From Peromyscus leucopus (taxonomy: Eukaryota > Chordata > Mammalia > Rodentia > Cricetidae): DNA of 64,000 nt. Below, piece by piece: positions 9,707 through 22,355 of the stretch. The notes below the pieces were generated by a model. The model worked only from the letters and a program-made list of their open reading frames with translations, made no database searches and was not told where the DNA came from. The position numbers were made by a program, and so were the translations under genes. The DNA is taken from contig NC_051063.1 in NCBI RefSeq assembly GCF_004664715.2, forward strand, positions 65,801,518-65,865,517, read 5' to 3'. Position 1 is the first letter of the stretch, and every line of letters starts with the position of its first letter.

Positions 9707-12700
9707 GGGATTATAAAAGAATCGTGTGGACCGGAAACACTCCTCTGCGCCAGACACATCGCACGTTAATTCTCTTAAGTGTAATAGGATTGACTAACGC
9801 ACTTTATCATGGTAGATGGTAGCCTGAGTAGGAGATTGTGTATTGTTTCCCAGGCCATAGACAAGATGGATAACTTTATTCCAGGGCTTCATTATTTATA
9901 TGAGCGCTATTCATATTATTGTAGGGATATGTGAGTGCAGGACCCTGGGTTTGTCCAGTGATCTTTGGTCTATTCCTTGGGCACGTTTGGAGAAGTAGGG
10001 AACAGGGGTGTTAGACCATATTTCGGATTGTCTTGGTCTGGCCTGAAAATACATGTGCTTTCATATCTCCCACTATCTAGATGACTCACTATCCTTTGAT
10101 ATGTGTTAGGGATAGTTGTTACCTTTCGATATTTCTATACATCCTCCTTGTGTGGTTGGTTCATATTTATCTTTAAATGCATTCTATTTTTATTTTATGT
10201 GATGTATTTGTATTCTTTTATAATCTAGTTATGGACTAGTAGAGCCAGAGTACGAGAGCCTGTTTATTACAATTGAAATCCATTATTATTTAGCGAAGCA
10301 GTTAATTTGTCACTTAGAGTGTTGTAGATGGTCCCACAATGTGCGATTAAAATGCCGCCTGGATCTTTCGTATCAACTTATGACTGGTTTATTGAAGAGA
10401 CTAGTCGTTTGCGCATTACACGCTTAACCTCTTACAGTTTGTACATTAGTCATTCACACAGACACCTCTGGGTCTCACTATCGATCTGCTTTACGCCACC
10501 ATACATTTGCGGGATATAATCGATTGAACACGGCACGACAATTTAGTCTCATCTACAGTGTTCACATGGCTATGGGTGCGGAGCGAGTTTAGTATAGGGA
10601 GTCGGTTGTATTCTACGCAGAGACCTAGCTGTGTGATTCCTTGTCATATATTACTATGAGCACTACAATGTTGTCTCTGGAGTGGAGCTTAATGAGCCGG
10701 CATTCGGCATTATGGAGGTGTGCCTCGCACTCCTTAGAGGAGGTGATACTGTGGGACGTAGTCTCAGATGGCATGCCATGTGTGAGGTACCTGTCTTCCT
10801 CATATATATTTACTATGGAAATCTCTGTGGTATATTTTACGTTCTCTACACATTTGGATCAGGAGAGAGATCTTGTGAAAGATTAGGTGGAAGACAATAT
10901 AAGAGAATAAACAGTTTCGCGAGACAGTTGTCTTGGTCCCCGATCGAATTCTCTCTTGCTGAATGGCCGTTCCCGCTATGAAGTGTCCAGCAATTGCTTG
11001 TGTGATAGGATGCTAATATGGTATTTGCTAAGGTGGTATATGCTATAGCGCTCTTCATGATCCTACTCTCTCAAACTTGTACTGTAAGCTGTGGCTCATA
11101 ATGTCAAAGCTCACTCCTCCTTATAAGATATCTGATGCCCCACAGATTCTGCTATCATGAACTAGTTTAGACAGTATAACTATAAATGTATTTTTCTTCT
11201 TGGGAATCAAAGTAATATTTATTCATAAAGACGAGCATAAGATATTGGCAGCAGACAGAAATTACGAGGAGTCGTAGATTTCCGTTGAGAGCAAGATACT
11301 ATACTCAATAATTTAGCATATCTATCATTTGCATAATTAAGGATATATTATCCTAATGGGTGTCACTGAGTGTGCTTTCTGCTACAGTTGATCCGGTGTA
11401 TCCTTCACGAGGAATACTCTGCGTGATACCAATTTAGAGGAGACTATGCAGCGAGTAATTTCATATTTAGGAAATAGAGTACTATGTTGGAGTTGGGAGT
11501 CATCATAAAGTCTCATATGTATGAGTGAGAGTTTGTGCACAAGAGATTATAATTAGTCCTGTGCATGTGAATATATATACTTGGTTCTCTATCTTGCTAA
11601 TTCGCTGGTTGTATCTTAATATTCCAGACGTGGCTGTCAATGTACGGCTGTGATTAGTTGTGCACGTCAGGATGTCCTGCAGTCGGGATGTCACCATCTG
11701 GAGGTGAGCCAGTCCCGGATAGTAATCGCTGCCTCTGCTATATTTCTGACTTCAGAGTTCGCTCATCTTAGCTGATTGATGAGTCGAATAGGTACACTTG
11801 AGTAGAGGTATCGACACTGCTACTCATCTTGGTGCTAACTGATCGTGCTGCACGTACTATCTCAAGAGCTCGAAGCTTTACGGTGGCCAGAGTAGGGTGT
11901 TCAAGAGGCTCCTGAGTGAGTGTGTTTTGAGGTGGGGGGCTGGCTTGGTGTTAGCGACAACATCAGTGTGTGATGTTGCATGGTGTCCTAGAGTCGCGTT
12001 GGTGGTTGCTCGCTGCTGTGGAGTGTTAGTGTAGCTGTTGTGTGTGCCATTCGTTTGTGATTTGCTAGTGTTGGTGTGTGTGTGTGAGGGAGGCTTACAG
12101 AAGAGATGCATGAGAAGCAGAAAGGAGCGTAAGAAGGGTTTATAGTTGGAGGTATTCCAATGCGAAAATTGATGAGAAGGGAAAATCTTTGAGGAGTAGT
12201 ATAGGCACTGTTGCTACATGGATACTCACTCAGGGAGTACCTAGATGTGCATGATTTTGACTCTTATAAGGAACAAAGAGATAAGAAATTGGCTCGGTTT
12301 AAGGGTACCCAATAACGTAGAGTGTGCTGAAAAGTGAACTACATATAGTCGCGCTCGGCTCGGAGCTGGTGTTACCACATAACGTAAAACCATGGATCTT
12401 GAATTTGGTGCAAGAGAGTCTAATGAACATTGAGAGGAGAGTCTTAGCTAAGAGATCGTCTCTTGCTTCGCTGCCATGGCCTGGCAGGCTCGGGAATGGC
12501 ACACGAGAATATCAGCGCGGTCATGGTATTTCCTTATGTCTTTCACTACTAATTGAGTGGCATATTGCAGCTGGACACCTTGCGGGTATCAACCCATCGC
12601 CATCTTGTATAGGTAGTGGTTATGAGTGCCTCTTGTCTATGTGTGAATGTCTAACACGAGCTTCTCTATTATGTCATCTCCTGAGCACCGATGCTAGAAC

Positions 12701-13772
12701 ACATTGTAGAAGACTAGTTCATTGGATATTTGATCAGGTGTAAGGAATGCATCCTATTTCCTTCTTCTCTCATTCTCTACATAACGACTTCGAAGCGAGG
12801 AACAGGGCAGACGCACTCTGAGTTATCTCCAACGCGCACGCTCGCACTCTCCATGGTACCTCCTCAGCATAGGCCTTCAGGAAAAAACCTTCATACTCGT
12901 GAGAGCCCTCTTGATATAGGTCTATTTATCCTTCTGCGAGTTACTACCTCCTCATTCTCTCTACTCACTAAAGAGCTTCATAATACAGTGTGTCTAAACC
13001 CCTCACTCGTGTGTCTCTGACCATGTTGCCCTTCACTCAGTACTACTCCTTACACCATACTAATATATACGCGTATATTCTTTCTTTATCAGAGGATGAA
13101 GGACGAAAATCCCATTAACTTCTTAGACGACGGCTTAATCTAACACCATAAGAGCTCACTGTCACATATGCTTCATACAGCTTAGAAATAACTTAGTACC
13201 TATGCTATAAACCTGAAATATGTGCTAGTAGCCTTAGAGCTGAGACCCATTCTTGAGAACTAACCAGAATCCATACATGGGCAAGTTTGTTATATAAGTA
13301 GTATAAAGAAGCTAGAGGCAACCTACATTCTATAGGCGGAGTTTTACTGAGATGCTGAGACATATGCACGAGTCAATTACATCATTGAGCTGTTTACCTT
13401 TCTCTTAATTTACCAGCTCATACTGAACCTATACTAATTCATCCTGTAGTAGATTGTGGGGGAATGATTAGTCTCAAAATAATCCTATTGTTTTTAGTCT
13501 GAGAATTTCATACTCCACTACAATGACAATTCTCACATTCTCTATCTACTTTTTATAGATAAAGCTATGATCAATAATTTCTGTGCATCATAAATGTTAT
13601 TGTCTTCAGTGTTTATGGTAAAAATATCTGACAAAGTAAAATAAATATGTATCTTGACCAGGAGGGAGGAGGTGATGATTTGTCTTGATTCCTAATTAGG
13701 TATCGGCGAGCTAATGAATATTAAGCTAGGAAATATTGAAATACGCTGGAGATGCACGCCAAGATACGCACA
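9707..13772. other. anomalous segment, part 1: no element recognised
   Basis: About 4 kb without a single recognisable SINE, LTR or microsatellite. The longest frames (12324-12743 plus, 139 residues; 12730-13020 plus, 96 residues) have no domain and no codon structure I can identify. The stretch 11880-12080 is rich in GTGTG and TTGGTG. Confidence 0.6.
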
Positions 13773-13799
13773 ATAGACTCACACTAACTGTGAGTCTAT
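13773..13799. repeat. perfect 11-bp hairpin
   Basis: Arms ATAGACTCACA (13773-13783) and TGTGAGTCTAT (13789-13799) with loop CTAAC. It is the strongest of several short perfect hairpins in the anomalous segment. No T-run follows, so nothing suggests an intrinsic terminator. Confidence 0.9.
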
Positions 13800-16700
13800 C
13801 TCACTGTGGAATGCATGATGACACAGTCTTCTCACTGAGTGGAGATGTTAGTATGGGCAGAAGAGTAATTTATGATAGGTGGATCGTTGTTTTTTTCACT
13901 CCCTTCCTACTTGATTTTTAATTATATTGTCACAATTGAGACTTATACATACATTGCCTCGATTTGGAGTATAGATATATGTACAATTAACGCTGCAAGC
14001 AAGTAGGCCTGAGGGCAGCAAGTATAAGTTTGAAGTGCAAGTGGTAAGGGAGGAAACCATGCCACCAAGGTGTTATTTTAAGAGGCGCTATAGGCGAGAG
14101 AGGGCCTAGAGCGCGCAGAGAACGTACACTCATAGGTTGCTTGGCGAATTTTAGGTGTGTGTAAGTACACCAGCAAGGGACTATGACAGAGTTTGATCAC
14201 TATTGCTATTGAGCATTAACCATCATGCACACTGGTCGGGTATAGAATGAGCCAGTAATTGTGACATGCCTATGTGAACACACGTTGACACTACATAGCA
14301 GTATATCTCGCTAATAGATTTAGATAAGTCACCTCTCGTAAGTATTCTTTGAGCATGCAGTGACCAGCTGCCCTCGTGAGAGCAACACGAGATCCCTCAG
14401 GCTTTCGTGAGTTCCTCGCATACTAAGAGAGTGAGGAGAGCCAAAGGGGCAGCCTCTGTAGATATAAAAACAGTGAACAAACTGTTGAACTCTCACCACA
14501 TATGGTTTACACAGTATTATCTTGTCGTATGAGAATATAATGAGAGCCCAAGACAAGTATGAGAGTCTTCACACATGGTGTTGATATCATCCCCAGTGCT
14601 AGGAACTGAGCTTTTGGAGACAGACTAGCTGAATGAGATATATAGGTATGAGTTGTGATTTTGAATAAATGCATGGCGTATGAAGTCTATAATATTGGCT
14701 TATAAATAGAGGATATCTCAGAAGAATAGGCTCTAGTTTTTTATGATCACTCAAGACCACAGTATTAATCAATGCCTCCCGAGTTTTTGTCATTCAGCAA
14801 TACTGAATAATCTTAATCTATTTATAGAATCAAAATACTTTTACACTTGGCGACTGAAAATTTATAGCATAATAATTATATGATACATTTATTCAAATAC
14901 ATAATTTACCTTTAAATAATTATGTTTTCTATCTCCTTCATGTAATTCTAGATTTTTATATATCATTCTAATATCAATGTTCAGTGAGTGTGTGGCCATA
15001 GATATATATGCCTAGTTGACACAATAATCGAGCATTATAGTGATAAAGGAAGCTATAATAAGACTTGGTAGAGGGAACATCCTCACGAGAGGAGAGTTCT
15101 CTATGGCGAGAAGAGAGAATAATGGACCAGAGGAGAACAGGTAATCATGCATATTATCACATGAGAGGAGAGAACAATAGTCTATATGCACAATCAGTAC
15201 CATCATATATAATGAGTGTATAAGTAAATGTTATAGGTTCTAAAGAAAACACAAACAAACACCAGAGAGTTGTAGACTACCAAGAGGAATGGAAAACAGA
15301 CACATCCTACACCGTGGACAGAAAATAGGGTCAGATGTATGGTCAGCACATTACCACACTTCTTCAATCTAAGGCAATCATTAAGCACTGCTCATACACC
15401 GTTAGAGATGAATTGTCAAGTGACACCTTGCGAGTTCATTTGTTCTCAGAGAGTATAGCACTAATGATGCATGAGTTCTTATACAGCACATAACTACAAT
15501 GAAGTAGTATCACCCGTTCCTATTAATGCTTACAATAAAAAGTGTCATGTTATCATAAGAAGGGGCAACAGTGGTGGAGGTAACTGTTGTGTAAGGCGAT
15601 TGGCAGAGTATCGATGAACGCAGAGGTTTGTAGTGTGTCCACGCCGGGAATTAAATCGCATACTGAGCATGGTTCCACTGTGTCCGATTGTAAATAATAT
15701 TTCCAGTATCACTCTATGGATTGCCGGAGTTATAGATAGTGCATTGATGTACTCTCCAAAGTATCTGTGTATGATCGAACACTCGCTGCACACAAAATAT
15801 GTATTCATAAATATAAGACAGCCATCCGCTCCTACTTGGGATTCTTCTGATACTATGCATTACAGATGGTTATGAGGAAGTAGTATATAATGCTGAAAAT
15901 TAGAGAGAAGAACTACGCTATATTTTACATAACTGACTTATCTACTAGGTAAATAACATATTCCGCGTATCAGAGATACTACTAATGTCGGTAAACTACT
16001 TTTAAGTCTGAAATGATGTTTTAAACATGAGAGACTAAAGATAAGTGTATGATACCTGATTATTCCTTTACCTAGCATAATCGTTATCTGATAGAATTGA
16101 ATTGTATTTTACCTCTAGTACTGAGGATTGTGCGCTAGAGACATCGGGCGAGTTTTTAAAGTCCAGGCCACATCTTCTAGAAATAATGGGAGGTGAGATA
16201 GCAATATATCACCATGAGTGTATTATGGAATATCGTTGAGCGGCAGGACACGAGTTCACGCACAGTTTGGGGAGTACTCTCAAGAGATAGCTATGTGGAT
16301 TCTAGTATCCTTTGGTATTATTGTTCACTGTGCAATCCCAATCCAGTCTCCATATGTATAACATCATCCATCTCATCTACGCTCGAATAACAAATAATAG
16401 GAGCAAGTGGTTCAAGTGTCTTCGTGCTTGTATGTTCTCTTTAAAATAAAGACTATTGCAAGAAGGTATAAGAATCAATTCAAGTATATATTACATTTAT
16501 CAGGATTATCTTATATGTATCTTCAAAAAGAACCACTAATACACAACATTAAAGCAGAAGATGACACACAACCATGAGAGTACATTAATGAGCTAGACGA
16601 GTAGCCATTTGCGCGTCTTAATTGCATGATTGGGTTGACTAAGCTCTATGGTCACAGGGGTATCGCCTCAATATATATATTAGAGACGAGCTTAATAATG

Positions 16701-19079
16701 CCGTATAAATTCTGTGGAAACCTCAATCTGATCAGCACTCAGAAAGCATTCTTTATATGCATCATACACAGCAAAGTCTTTACTCACTAAATTTATGTGG
16801 AAAGCTCAGGCTGGAGAGGAGCTAGAAGCAAGTTTTGAACCACGAGAAGGTCAGCAGAAAAGTTGAGTGATGGGAGCATATTCTGGAGCAATGTAAATGT
16901 TAAAGTTCTATATATGAACACGTTGCTGGACGTGTGGCTCAGTAAATCATGGCTTGTGAGAGGAGCAGCAGGTTGCTATTATGGATGAGGGTAGACACAT
17001 CTGAGGACAGTGGGACAGAACTGGAGACCCACAGAGATGGGACCCACAGAATCTGTCATACTTTTGAAGTAACTGTATATTGCCATTGAGTATACACACA
17101 TGGAGGCTGCACAGTCCTCGACGAGAAAGGATATTAGGCCTGAAGATTCCTTCTTCTCAGCATCATACCCACACGGATTCTGCAGCGCAGCAATCTGGAC
17201 AATTGCATAACAAATTTGGGCATCATACACACGCAAGTAAGACCACGCTTGAATCGTACAGTCCTCATACACTAATAACCTAACAAAGGGAAATCGAAGT
17301 GTCGTCAGCTTCAAAGGGAGACACTGCAAAGAACACGCCTACCCATAAAGCTTTTTGTAAATGTGGAGAGGTAGGCCAGAGCTTCTAGACTTGGCACAGA
17401 AAACAGAATCCCACGTGCTGGCTAGTCTTCAATGTCGACCTTGACACACCAAAACTAGAGTTATCAGAAAAAGGAGGGAAGCTCGGTAGAGAAGATGCCT
17501 CCATAAGATCCTGGCAGTGAGGCACTTATCATATCTAACTCAGATCGCACCGAACCACGACGAGCGCACGTGAGCTCACGAAGAGCTCGCCTAGTTGATT
17601 GGGAGATGAGTAGATGGTCTCCTATTACCTCATGGGAATTATTGTTCCCTCTGTGCCATGCATGACAGAGTGTCGCCAATCGTGAGCTATTCATAGATTG
17701 GGCGCACTAGAGGAGCAGGTTCCGAAATTAACCACGGGCAGGGAAGACGAGTCATACTCGAAGCACGCTCACCTAGCAGACTCACCTTCTTACCTTTTCC
17801 AGACTGCACTAAAGGGCACCTGATGGGAGAGAACAGCGTGAGCACGCCTGATAAGTGTATGCATCAGTGTCATGTATTACCTGCAATATGTGCCTGTCAG
17901 AACTATATTATAAGGAACCTTAGCATGGGTTGAACCTGTTCTCAATTACTGTCTATCTTCCTAGGAATCAGTTTGCTTATAATAATTGGACGACACATCG
18001 TTATTTCTTTATGTGCCAGATTGAGTTGATTTAATGAGAGATCTCTCACTGATTTTGTGTCAACTACTCACCGACTTGCCTTCTGAGGGAACAGTATTGT
18101 ATGTAATGTGAGTTGCCAAATCACTATAATGTATTGATATACTCACACTACATTTCATAAAGTGTTACTGAAAATGCTTGTGAGGCACTGAGTGATAGAG
18201 AGATCACTCTCATAGACGAAGTACCTACTCAAGTCACTACTCAGCCTCAGAGTTGAGGATGATATTCTTGATTAGAAGCTGAGTAATTATTTATTTATAT
18301 TATGCATCACATACATTACAAAATGGAATTATAATCATGCTCGTATCTGTGAGAGAATATAGCCATTGCGGAATTAAGAGAGGTCAGAAGGACATTATTA
18401 GCAGGAAGTCCATTTCTTCTACTGTGTGCATTGAGGAGTGTGTATCTTATTATATTCATGCAATGTTTGAGCACATCAACAATGGGATATCCGATATAGT
18501 GCTCTTACTCCTAAACTATATGAGCCATTCACTGAGAATCCTCGGAGAGCTCCTCATGTGTCTCCACTATGATCGATCACAATAGTTCACAAGCGTGGCA
18601 GCCTTCCTCATTCACACTTAGGATATACACCAAGTATGTGGCATAATGCAAGTAATATGATTCAGAGACTAAGCGTCAAATAATTGAACAATGTTTCAAG
18701 AATCCTGGATTTGAGACCCATTGCTGTCGGGCACCGGATGGAGCTGCACTATATGATACATGAAATGAGTGAGTGACCTAGAGGAGGCTTAATAAATACC
18801 ATCATAGTATCTCATCGCACTCGTAGTGAGCACTCAATTTTTCCAATGTGAAGACACGCTCACAGATAATGCCTATATTCGCTCTAAAAGTTTTTCTCGT
18901 GGCTGCACTTCATTCGTGTCCCTTTCATCTATCATCGACTCGTCATCCTAATTCAATCACTACTTACTCTGGTCAGAGACAGAACAGCATCTCAGAAGAC
19001 CATAGAGCCAGCCTTGAAATGTTCGGCTACAACACCTTTAATACTATCAACTTGGGAGTCAGAGATCCATCCAGATGCT
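13800..19079. other. anomalous segment, part 2: no element recognised
   Basis: About 5 kb of the same texture. 16970-17420 reads somewhat cleaner, with fewer dinucleotide stutters, but contains no element I can name; its 116-residue minus-strand frame has no domain. A perfect 14-bp palindrome lies at 18035-18048 (TGAGAGATCTCTCA). Confidence 0.55.
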
Positions 19080-19150
19080 CTGTGAATTTAAGGCTACAGC
19101 TGGAAACAGCCAGGCATGGTGACACATGCTTTATTCCCAGGAGGTGATGG
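19080..19150 (+). mobile_element. degraded B1 SINE fragment, sense
   Basis: AGCCAGGCATGGTGACACAT, GCTTTATTCCCAGGAGG and GGCAGGAAGCAGA correspond to the first half of B1, with deletions where the consensus has CACTTGGG. The rest of the element is not recoverable. Confidence 0.6.
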
Positions 19151-19425
19151 CAGGAAGCAGAAAAGGTATATAAGGCATAGAGGACGCAGGACTAGAGGCT
19201 TTTAAATGCTTTTAGGCTTTCAGCATCCCAGTTCACTGAGATCCATTCGGATGTACGTCGACTCTCAAGAGGTCTCTGCTCACGTCTTGCAGTTGCACTA
19301 CATATATGATCTGTCTGACCTAATCCTTTCTTGCTGTCCATTCCTGTGCCTGTTACACGCTGTATGCTCGCGTCTGTCCTCTGCCCTCTCTCTGATCTTT
19401 CTCAGTGTCTATTCTCTCACCTTCT

Positions 19426-19443
19426 TTCTTTCTTTCTTTCTTC
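19426..19443. repeat. (TTTC)n microsatellite
   Basis: Four clean TTTC units after a pyrimidine-rich run (19300-19425). A complementary (GAAA)n lies about 1 kb downstream at 20454-20471. Confidence 0.85.
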
Positions 19444-20453
19444 GGTTTATCCTGTTTTCTCCGGAGGGTTTAGTTTTATTTTAAGGTTTTGTGTTCGAGT
19501 TTTATTCTTTAAGTTCAGAGAGTATTTTAAAGGAAGTCTTGATTCCCTTCTCTGACTGTAGTTTTATTTGGAGAGTCGCACCTTCCTAAGATTGCAAAGT
19601 CGACTTACCTTTGTTGCTGTTTGTTTTGTATACGTTATCTCAATGAATAAAACGTACCCAGACGAGGTCTTTTGAGAGTAGACTTTAAAACAACATTGAG
19701 TTTGTAAGTTAGGAATAATGTCACTTTGTGTGCTTCTTCGCCTCTTCGAGGTTGTGACTTAGAGAGGAGAGATATGGGATATACTTAGCGACGCTCGACC
19801 AAATCACAGGAATAGTACAGCGCTAGAGTGTCTGCTGACGTCTCACAATGAATTGGCCACATGGAGAGAGTTGTGAGTGATGATCAGAATACCTGTCATA
19901 TACTCTGAGGAGGCGCCAGAGAGAGACCCCATTCTCATGGCAAATTCTTGGCTTGATAGCTGAGTGTATTAGAACTATAGTGATGGCTACCTTCGTTTAG
20001 GTGAATATGATTGTAATTGTTTAAGACACCTTCCCTTATTGAATAGAAAGAAAGTAGGCGCTGATAATGAATGGGTGAAGTGATACATTGTCATCCCTAG
20101 TTCAAGTGAATGAGATTATTTGTATCCATGTCTTGACTGAGTCTTGATAGTATATACAAACCAAGAAGGTCGCGCTAGTTGTGCGTGAACCAACCTCTCG
20201 ATTGATCATCTTAACAGAGTTAGGTGGTACTTCAAATAGGTGTGAGTAGAGATGAGGATAGAAGACAGTAAAAGAAGGCAGACACGTAACTTATGAGAAG
20301 GTGAATCAGTCAGTCCAGACGTGGCCCAAGAAGAGAGAAAGAGGTGGTAAAGAATGAGCATAGAGACGGATGGAGGACAGGAGCGACGGAAGATGAATAA
20401 CGGACAGTGAGGAGGAAAGCAAAGATAACGCACAGCAAGAGACATGAAGCTAA

Positions 20454-20471
20454 AGAAAGAAAGAAAGAAAG
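20454..20471. repeat. (GAAA)n microsatellite
   Basis: Four clean GAAA units in a purine-rich stretch (20290-20520), complementary in composition to 19300-19443. I compared the two arms by eye and did not find a convincing longer inverted repeat. Confidence 0.85.
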
Positions 20472-21699
20472 ACAGAGAACAGCAAGCAAAGGAAAGAAGA
20501 GGAATATGAAAGAGAGTATAGTATGCTCTAGTTAGATCTCACTCGAGCCAACATTTTCAAGAGGATGTAGATGTGAAAACATACAGTAAATCCATCCAAG
20601 GCCATGGAATCTGACCAATGAGATAAACGGACTATTAATAGAGAATGTGGGTTATTGTATGATATGTCAAGGAGCTTAACTAGTGAGAGCCTGATAGGGA
20701 TAGAGGCAACCACTAGTAATTGAAAGTAAGTGGATGAAGCCCTCTTGTGAGTGTTTTATTTGGGAGTGCGCAAAGGCACGAGTGGTGAGAGGAGCAGAGT
20801 GAGGTAAGGAGGTGTATTTTGTCCTGCCAAGAGGGAGTAGGAAGGAGACTCCAGGTGGAGATGTGCGAATAAAGAAAAGAGCTTCACTGGTACCCTTTAA
20901 AGAATTTTTAACCTTTTCACTCATAATGTAAGTCAGCAATTTCTCTTGTCAACGGCATCATCTGCAGTAGAAGAACAGTTGCGATTAATACTTTGATTTC
21001 ATGGAGTTCTAATTTCACCACGGTATTCGGAGAGGGAAAGATAATGAGGTGTGTAACAATTTAATTGAACATTTTGCCAATGAGAAATCATGAGACAGGC
21101 TCAGTGAAGATGGAGGAGCATAGATCTTACTAACTTTCGTTGGACAATTACATGTAACTTAGATGATGTAAAAATATGCTCACGCTACTCACAAAGGAGA
21201 CAAGTGATACCAGAGGTGAAATGTACAATACTATCCTCTCAATCTCTACCATCCCATAGGTGAAGTGAAAGATCATAATAAACACAAGAACGTCTTGAAA
21301 GTGTGCAAATCTTCGAGACTTAAACTGTTCCTCAAGAAGAGTGGGAGGGGTTGTGCTGAGAATGTAAGGAGTGTGTCTGCCGAATGATGGGTGAAGTAGT
21401 ATATAAGTGATTTCGAGATTATCGAGTGTGTCAGCATGGGACCTCGACTGATTTTTCTTGCTAAATACTGCTCTCAGAGCATGAAGAGTCACCTTAATAA
21501 TGTACATATTAGAAGGAGTACAATCATTAACTTTTGATGGATGTAGCAGTAACATATTAGACAAGGTGCTTAGTTAGTGAAACACACACACCACACCGAG
21601 CTCTATACTAGTGCCGACGCTGAAGCAGAGAATAACAGGATCAGAAGCAGAGCACAAGAGAATATACGATCATAGGATCTTCTCGTGAATCCTCTGACC
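20472..21699. other. anomalous segment, part 3: no element recognised
   Basis: Nothing recognisable. The 138-residue minus-strand frame at 21148-21564 has no domain and sits in sequence of the anomalous texture. Confidence 0.55.
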
Positions 21700-21786
21700 G
21701 GCCTTTCAAGGTTTTACCCATAGAGAGTGCCAGGACATCCAGGGCTGTGTAGAGAGACCTGTCCAAAGTACCAAACCAAAAACGCG
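21700..21786 (+). mobile_element. degraded B1 SINE 3' portion, sense
   Basis: GAGAGTGCCAGGACATCCAGGGCTGTGTAGAGAGACC followed by a broken A-rich tail (ACCAAACCAAAAACG) matches the end of B1 in order, with missing bases (for example CCTGTCTC reduced to CTGTCC). Confidence 0.75.
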
Positions 21787-21949
21787 ATAACAAGACATAG
21801 GTTGATGAAGTAATAGGTCAACCACGGCGGCATAGCTCTTTCTTGGGGAGAGTGCTTCCAAACTTTCTGGCCATGGTGGTGGGTGCAATGGCATGATGTT
21901 GTAGATGTACTCGTTCCTAAGACAGACCAAACTCAGGCATAAGCCCCGG

Positions 21950-22000
21950 GCTGGAGGGTCTAGCTCATCCATGGATCTCACTGACTGCCTGGCTAAAAGC
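21950..22000 (+). mobile_element. degraded B2-like SINE head, sense
   Basis: GGGCTGGAGGGTCTAGCTCATCC followed by CACTGACTGC follows the B2 promoter region (box A and downstream), with inserted and missing bases. Confidence 0.5.
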
Positions 22001-22046
22001 TAAGCGTGAGAGAGGCACGGCAATTGCGCTCGGACACTCACAGCGA

Positions 22047-22245
22047 AGAGAGTGCCTTCCTAGCATGCATAAAGCCCTGTGTTCTATCCCGCATCTCGTA
22101 AAATGGGATGTTTACGGTGAATATGCCTTGTAATCTAGCACTTGAGGTTGGTGGTGGTGGGAACCAGAAGTTCAGGGGCTCCATTTCATGTGAGCTCGTA
22201 GAGCTTCTGCTAATCTTCCTGGGAATTAAGAACATGTGTCACCCA
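22047..22245 (+). mobile_element. degraded ID/B4-like SINE, sense
   Basis: AGTGCCTTCCTAGCATGCAT and AAGCCCTGTGTTCTATCCC match the ID-type tRNA head, followed by GCCTTGTAATCTAGCACTTGAGG and CAGAAGTTCAGG from the B1-like body. The order is right but many positions carry small indels. Confidence 0.6.
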
Positions 22246-22269
22246 TGCCTGGCTGTTACAGTGTAGCTT

Positions 22270-22355
22270 TGAAGCTCAAAAAGAGATCCAGACGATCTCT
22301 GCTCTGAATGCTGGATTAAAAGTATGTGCTATCAACTGCCTACACTATGTTTAAT
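22270..22355 (-). mobile_element. degraded B1 SINE fragment, antisense
   Basis: GAGATCCAGACGATCTCTGCTCTGAATGCTGGATTAAAAGTATGTGCTATCAACTGCC is the antisense 5' half of B1 with several gained and lost bases. Confidence 0.65.

Noticed and set aside
12324..13020. Consecutive plus-strand frames of 139 and 96 residues suggesting a gene in the anomalous block
   Set aside because: No domain, no codon structure, no splice or promoter context; lengths are within chance for this composition.
17340..17420. Short string resembling a retroviral nucleocapsid zinc knuckle (C-x-C-G-x3-G) inside the anomalous block
   Set aside because: Spacing is wrong, the frame stops at once, and the surrounding sequence shows no other retroviral feature. 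In a low-accuracy stretch such a short match is not evidence.
21148..21564. 138-residue minus-strand frame in the anomalous block
   Set aside because: Same reasons as above, and it lies close to shredded SINEs, which argues that the reading frame is not meaningful.
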